Positions 60,920 through 64,000 of a DNA stretch of 64,000 nucleotides are shown one piece after another (positions within the stretch are counted from its first letter, which is position 1; each line of letters opens with the position of its first letter). The notes beneath the pieces are model-generated. The model had not been told where the DNA came from and did not search any database. It saw nothing but the letters and a program-made list of their open reading frames with translations. The translations under genes and the position numbers were made by a program. The stretch is from Aquipluma nitroreducens. GTDB lineage: Bacteria > Bacteroidota > Bacteroidia > Bacteroidales > Prolixibacteraceae. Location of the stretch: the NCBI RefSeq assembly GCF_009689585.1, contig NZ_AP018694.1:3797001-3861000 (forward strand). The letters are read 5' to 3'.

Positions 60920-61915
60920 TTAAGCTTTGCCAGCCGAACCCAATACGTTTTCATTTTTGTGCTTGTATAGCTCTTTCAAAGCATCGCGAGCTGGTCCCAA
61001 ATATTTACGTGGATCAAATTCGCCTGGTTTTTCAACAAATACTTTGCGGATAGCAGCTGTCATTGCCAAACGTCCGTCAGAGTCGATATTAATTTTGCAA
61101 ACAGCCGATTTTGCAGCTTTCCGAAGTTGCTCTTCAGGAATACCAACTGAATCTTTCAAGGCTCCACCGAATTTGTTGATGGTGTCAACATCTTCCTGCG
61201 GAACAGAAGAAGATCCGTGTAATACGATTGGGAATCCAGGCAGTTTTGCTTCAATTTCTTCCAGAATATCGAAACGGAGAGGTGGCGGAACCAAAACGCC
61301 ATTGGCATTGCGGGTGCATTGTTCAGGAGTGAATTTATTTGCTCCGTGCGAAGTTCCGATAGAGATAGCCAGTGAATCGCAACCAGTTTTAGTTACGAAT
61401 TCAATTACTTCTTCAGGTTTGGTATAGTGCGATTTTTCAGCAACAACATCATCTTCAACACCAGCTAAAACGCCAAGTTCGCCTTCAACAGTCACGCCGT
61501 GAGCATGAGCGTATTCAACCACTTTTTTAGTCAAAGCAATGTTATCTTCGAAAGAGTGGTGCGAACCATCAATCATTACTGAAGAGAAGCCGCTGTCGAT
61601 ACAGTCTTTGCAAAGTTCGAAAGTGTCGCCGTGGTCAAGGTGCAACGCGATTGGAATTTCGCAGCCCAATTCTTTGGCAAATTCAACAGCGCCTTTTGCC
61701 ATGTTGCGAAGTAAGTTGGCGTTTGCATATTTGCGGGCTCCGGATGATACCTGGAGAATTACTGGTGATTTCGACTCAACACAAGCCTGAACAATTGCTT
61801 GAAGTTGTTCCAGATTATTGAAGTTGTATGCAGGAACTGCGTATCCGCCTTCAACTGCTTTTGCAAACATCTCTTTGGTGTTCACAAGTCCTAAGTCTTT
61901 ATAGCTAGTACTCAT
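60920..61915 (-). CDS. class II fructose-1,6-bisphosphate aldolase
   Basis: The 331-residue product is a Zn-dependent aldolase. It shows VPAYNFNNLEQLQAIV, ALHLDHGDTFELCKDCID (zinc His, Asp), SSVMIDGSHHSFEDNI, VEGELGVLAGVEDD, IGTSHGANKF and VLHGSSSVPQE. The family cleaves fructose 1,6-bisphosphate, but tagatose-bisphosphate members are similar. This gene is the class IIB-like (Gram-positive/GatY-like) form. A second, class IIA-like aldolase is encoded divergently from 62263. They share a 347-base upstream region. Confidence 0.92.
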   Translation of the reverse strand: MSTSYKDLGLVNTKEMFAKAVEGGYAVPAYNFNNLEQLQAIVQACVESKSPVILQVSSGARKYANANLLRNMAKGAVEFAKELGCEIPIALHLDHGDTFELCKDCIDSGFSSVMIDGSHHSFEDNIALTKKVVEYAHAHGVTVEGELGVLAGVEDDVVAEKSHYTKPEEVIEFVTKTGCDSLAISIGTSHGANKFTPEQCTRNANGVLVPPPLRFDILEEIEAKLPGFPIVLHGSSSVPQEDVDTINKFGGALKDSVGIPEEQLRKAAKSAVCKINIDSDGRLAMTAAIRKVFVEKPGEFDPRKYLGPARDALKELYKHKNENVLGSAGKA

Positions 61916-62262
61916 TTAGTGATTTATTAATTGATTAACGATTGTGATTTTTGGGTTTTTTAAAAGCAACGCAATAGTAGATATTTATCATTAAAAATCA
62001 GTCTGTGTGGTCAGATTGTTGATCTGTTTTAAAAAATACTTAACACTGAAAATAGCTACAATAAACCTTACCTAATCCATCTGTTGAAACTCAATACAAA
62101 CTAAGTTTTTGCTTGCTGAATATTAATTTTCAATCCCAGAAATTCAGATAGTTGCCCTATATTTTTATTTTCAGGTTGAACAATACTATCTTTGATTAGT
62201 TATATTTTGGCTGATAAAGAATTTCAAAATAAACGGAATATTATATTTAAAAAATTATTACA
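61916..62262. promoter_or_regulatory. shared upstream region of two divergent aldolase genes
   Basis: An AT-rich gap between the two class II aldolases. TATCTTTG at 62187-62194 fits the -7 element for the plus-strand gene, giving a leader of about 70 bases. No strong repeat or operator is visible. Divergence suggests opposite or joint control, which is inference. Confidence 0.4.
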
Positions 62263-63339
62263 ATGACAAAGATTTCAGAAGTTGTAAAACGCGGAGTAGT
62301 TTCCGGTGAAGACTTACAGAAAGTGTTCAAAATTGCTAAAGCTGAACATTTTGCACTACCTGCCGTGAATGTGGTGGGTTCCGATTCGGTAAACGCCGTA
62401 CTGGAAGCTGCAAAGTTGGTGAATTCACCGATAATCATTCAGTTTTCGAATGGTGGTGCACAGTTTTATGCTGGTAAAGGATTGAAACTTGATGGTCAGG
62501 CAGCGCCAGTTGCCGGGGCAATTGTTGGTGCAAAATCGGTTCATATACTTGCTGAATTGTATGGTGTACATGTAGTTTTGCATACCGACCATGCTGCTAA
62601 AAAATTATTGCCATGGATTGATGGTCTGTTAGATGCCGGCGAAAAACATTTCGCAACCTACGGAAAACCATTGTTTAGTTCTCATATGCTTGATTTATCA
62701 GAAGAACCACTTCTGGAAAATATCGATATTTGCAAAAAATATTTGGCTCGTATGAGTAAAATCGGAATGACTCTCGAAATTGAATTGGGTTGTACCGGTG
62801 GCGAGGAAGATGGTGTTGACAATACAGGTATGGATAATTCATTGCTTTACACACAGCCTGCCGACGTTAACTATGCTTACGAAGAATTGAGCAAAATCAG
62901 TCCAAACTTTACCATTGCCGCTTCGTTTGGGAATGTTCATGGTGTGTATAAACCAGGTAACGTTAAACTTACTCCTAAAATTCTTGATAACTCGCAGAAA
63001 TTCATTTCAGAGAAACATGGTTTAGGCGAAAAACCAATTGACTTTGTTTTTCACGGTGGTTCCGGTTCAACACTTGAAGAGATTCGTGAGGCAATCTCGT
63101 ATGGCGTTGTGAAAATGAATATCGATACCGATACCCAATGGGCTACCTGGGATGGAGTTCGCAAATACGAGGCTCAAAACAGAGCCTATTTGCAAGGTCA
63201 GATCGGAAATCCGGACGGAGAAGACAAACCGAACAAAAAATATTACGATCCACGCGTTTGGTTACGTAAAGGTCAGGAAACGATGATCGAAAGATTAAAA
63301 GTTGCCTGCAACGATTTGAATAATATCGACAGAAGCTAA
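62263..63339 (+). CDS. fbaA: class II fructose-bisphosphate aldolase, E. coli FbaA-like
   Basis: The 358-residue product matches class IIA aldolases. It has FALPAVNVVGSDSVNAVLEA, SPIIIQFSNGGAQFYAGKGL, VHVVLHTDHAAKKLLPWIDG (zinc His/Asp), LEIELGCTGGEEDGVDN, FGNVHGVYKPGNV and FVFHGGSGSTLEEI. The C-terminal NKKYYDPRVWLRKGQETM is typical. It should cleave or form fructose 1,6-bisphosphate. It has no sequence likeness beyond the family to its divergent neighbour, so the pair is not a recent duplication. Confidence 0.94.
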   Translation: MTKISEVVKRGVVSGEDLQKVFKIAKAEHFALPAVNVVGSDSVNAVLEAAKLVNSPIIIQFSNGGAQFYAGKGLKLDGQAAPVAGAIVGAKSVHILAELYGVHVVLHTDHAAKKLLPWIDGLLDAGEKHFATYGKPLFSSHMLDLSEEPLLENIDICKKYLARMSKIGMTLEIELGCTGGEEDGVDNTGMDNSLLYTQPADVNYAYEELSKISPNFTIAASFGNVHGVYKPGNVKLTPKILDNSQKFISEKHGLGEKPIDFVFHGGSGSTLEEIREAISYGVVKMNIDTDTQWATWDGVRKYEAQNRAYLQGQIGNPDGEDKPNKKYYDPRVWLRKGQETMIERLKVACNDLNNIDRS

Positions 63340-63363
63340 TTGCTTCCATTATAAAATAGTTTG

Positions 63364-63389
63364 ACCCGGAAGATTCTTCCGGGTTTTTT
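63364..63389 (+). terminator. fbaA terminator
   Basis: ACCCGGAAGA and TTCCGGGT form the stem, followed by TTTTTT. Confidence 0.85.
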
Positions 63390-63434
63390 ATTTTCAAAAA
63401 AATGAAGTAAATTAGGGTAACTCAATCTACCCTC

Positions 63435-64000
63435 ATGAACTTCAGACAGATTATTCAGGATTATTTTACCTTTAGCCGAAACGAGCGCAAAGGAATTGTC
63501 GTTCTTTTAATCCTGATCTTTTTGTTAGCTGTGGCCAACAAAGTCATCTTTTATTTTGAAAAGCCTGCTAAAATTGATATTGCTTTAATGGATTCTGCTC
63601 GTCATGAATTGGGGCAAGTTATCGATTCTATTAATCAGCAAGAAACGTCGCAAAAGCTTTTTCTTTTCAATCCAAATACGATTGATTCTCTTGGTCTTGA
63701 CAGTTTAGATATACCGACATCAGTAAAATTGAATTTGTTGAAATTTCGGAATAGTGGTGGAAAGTTTTATACCAATGCTGATTTCAGGAAAATATATGGA
63801 ATGACAGAACAGTTATTTAATAAGGTGTCACCTTTTCTTTTGCTTGAAAATAAATCGACCTCACAGAAGGTCGGAATTTCAACTCCTGATTATTTCCCGT
63901 TCGATCCTAATAAAGCTACCGATGATGAATTTTTTCGGTTAGGTTTATCTGATAAACAGGTTGCAACAATCCGAAAGTATTTGGATAAAGGAGGTGTCTT
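63435..64000 (+). CDS. ComEA-like helix-hairpin-helix protein, N-terminal part
   Basis: The frame is open from the ATG at 63435 to the window end (188 residues). One membrane segment (GIVVLLILIFLLAVANKVIF) near residues 20-40 is followed by a linker and two HhH-like units: FNPNTIDSLGLDSLDIPTSV through YTNADFRKIYGM, and FDPNKATDDEFFRLGLSDKQ. This is typical of the Bacteroidota membrane-anchored HhH proteins compared with ComEA, which bind DNA at the membrane in competent bacteria. The C-terminus is outside the window. Confidence 0.83.
   Translation, partial: MNFRQIIQDYFTFSRNERKGIVVLLILIFLLAVANKVIFYFEKPAKIDIALMDSARHELGQVIDSINQQETSQKLFLFNPNTIDSLGLDSLDIPTSVKLNLLKFRNSGGKFYTNADFRKIYGMTEQLFNKVSPFLLLENKSTSQKVGISTPDYFPFDPNKATDDEFFRLGLSDKQVATIRKYLDKGGV

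Noticed and set aside
60769-60954. 61-codon reverse ORF containing VTLNVFQG and MLKQVQHD
   Set aside because: This is the usual false translation of the dispersed CATGCTGAACTTG repeat, and it overlaps the aldolase stop region.

Overview
The window is chromosomal DNA of a Bacteroidota bacterium, most likely of the Bacteroidales/Marinilabiliales type. The signs are a T9SS C-terminal sorting domain on a giant surface protein, a porT gene beside ubiE, a TamL-like lipoprotein, DUF5777 and YceI proteins, the gene order rel-fur-purA, promoters of the TAnnTTTG type and several short intergenic repeats typical of this phylum. The genus cannot be fixed from the sequence alone.

Layout. 1-2.8 kb: end of a CcsA-type cytochrome c assembly gene, an acyl-CoA synthetase and a DUF1801 protein. 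2.8-6.6 kb: insertion hot spot. An IS1634-like element sits in a 20-bp-period repeat array with a 56-bp target duplication, and an IS256-family (Zn-ribbon variant) element has cut the end off a small lipoprotein gene. 6.6-11.4 kb: DEAD-box helicase, a large unknown lipoprotein, VOC and TfoX-C proteins. 11.6-19 kb: the most unusual region. An apparent isoprenoid locus encodes an Fe-S protein, a radical SAM enzyme, a DUF116-polyprenyl synthase fusion, a prenyltransferase-beta-like protein and a squalene-hopene-cyclase-like protein with a DxDD-type motif. It is interrupted by a decayed toxin-antitoxin pair, a remnant of a duplicated gene and a phased 41-bp repeat array. 19-22.3 kb: reverse-strand operon of exported proteins with haem-like CxxCH/CX4CH motifs, a DUF5777 barrel, YceI and an OB-fold protein. 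22.4-29.4 kb: D-serine-dehydratase-like enzyme, purA, fur, rel and an ABC permease. 29.7-36.1 kb: miaA, a NUDIX gene split by an IS21-family element, a GT4 glycosyltransferase and gmhA. 36.2-37.6 kb: another DDE transposase. 37.8-38.8 kb: gap. 39.7-47.6 kb: a giant Big_5-repeat T9SS adhesin, broken by a 4-bp tandem duplication. 47.7-54 kb: nitroreductase, LytTR two-component pair (kinase frameshifted), GT2, malate/lactate dehydrogenase, SDR and a PurM-like protein. 54.2-64 kb: ubiE, porT (frameshifted in its signal peptide), an FAD dehydrogenase, a TrmH-family methyltransferase, TamL, two different class II fructose-bisphosphate aldolases and a partial ComEA-like HhH protein.

My reading is that the 11.6-19 kb locus makes or modifies a polycyclic isoprenoid: the fusion enzyme would make a prenyl diphosphate, the DxDD protein would cyclise an isoprenoid, and the Fe-S/radical SAM pair would do redox or radical chemistry. 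No product can be named. Three coding interruptions (mobile IS insertions apart) are single-base changes at A/T runs (kinase, porT, toxin), and the IS256 transposase shows the same kind of break at A8, so sequencing error must be excluded before they are called pseudogenes. Both IS-split host genes rejoin in frame across their target duplications, which supports the element boundaries given. I saw no rRNA, tRNA or CRISPR array.
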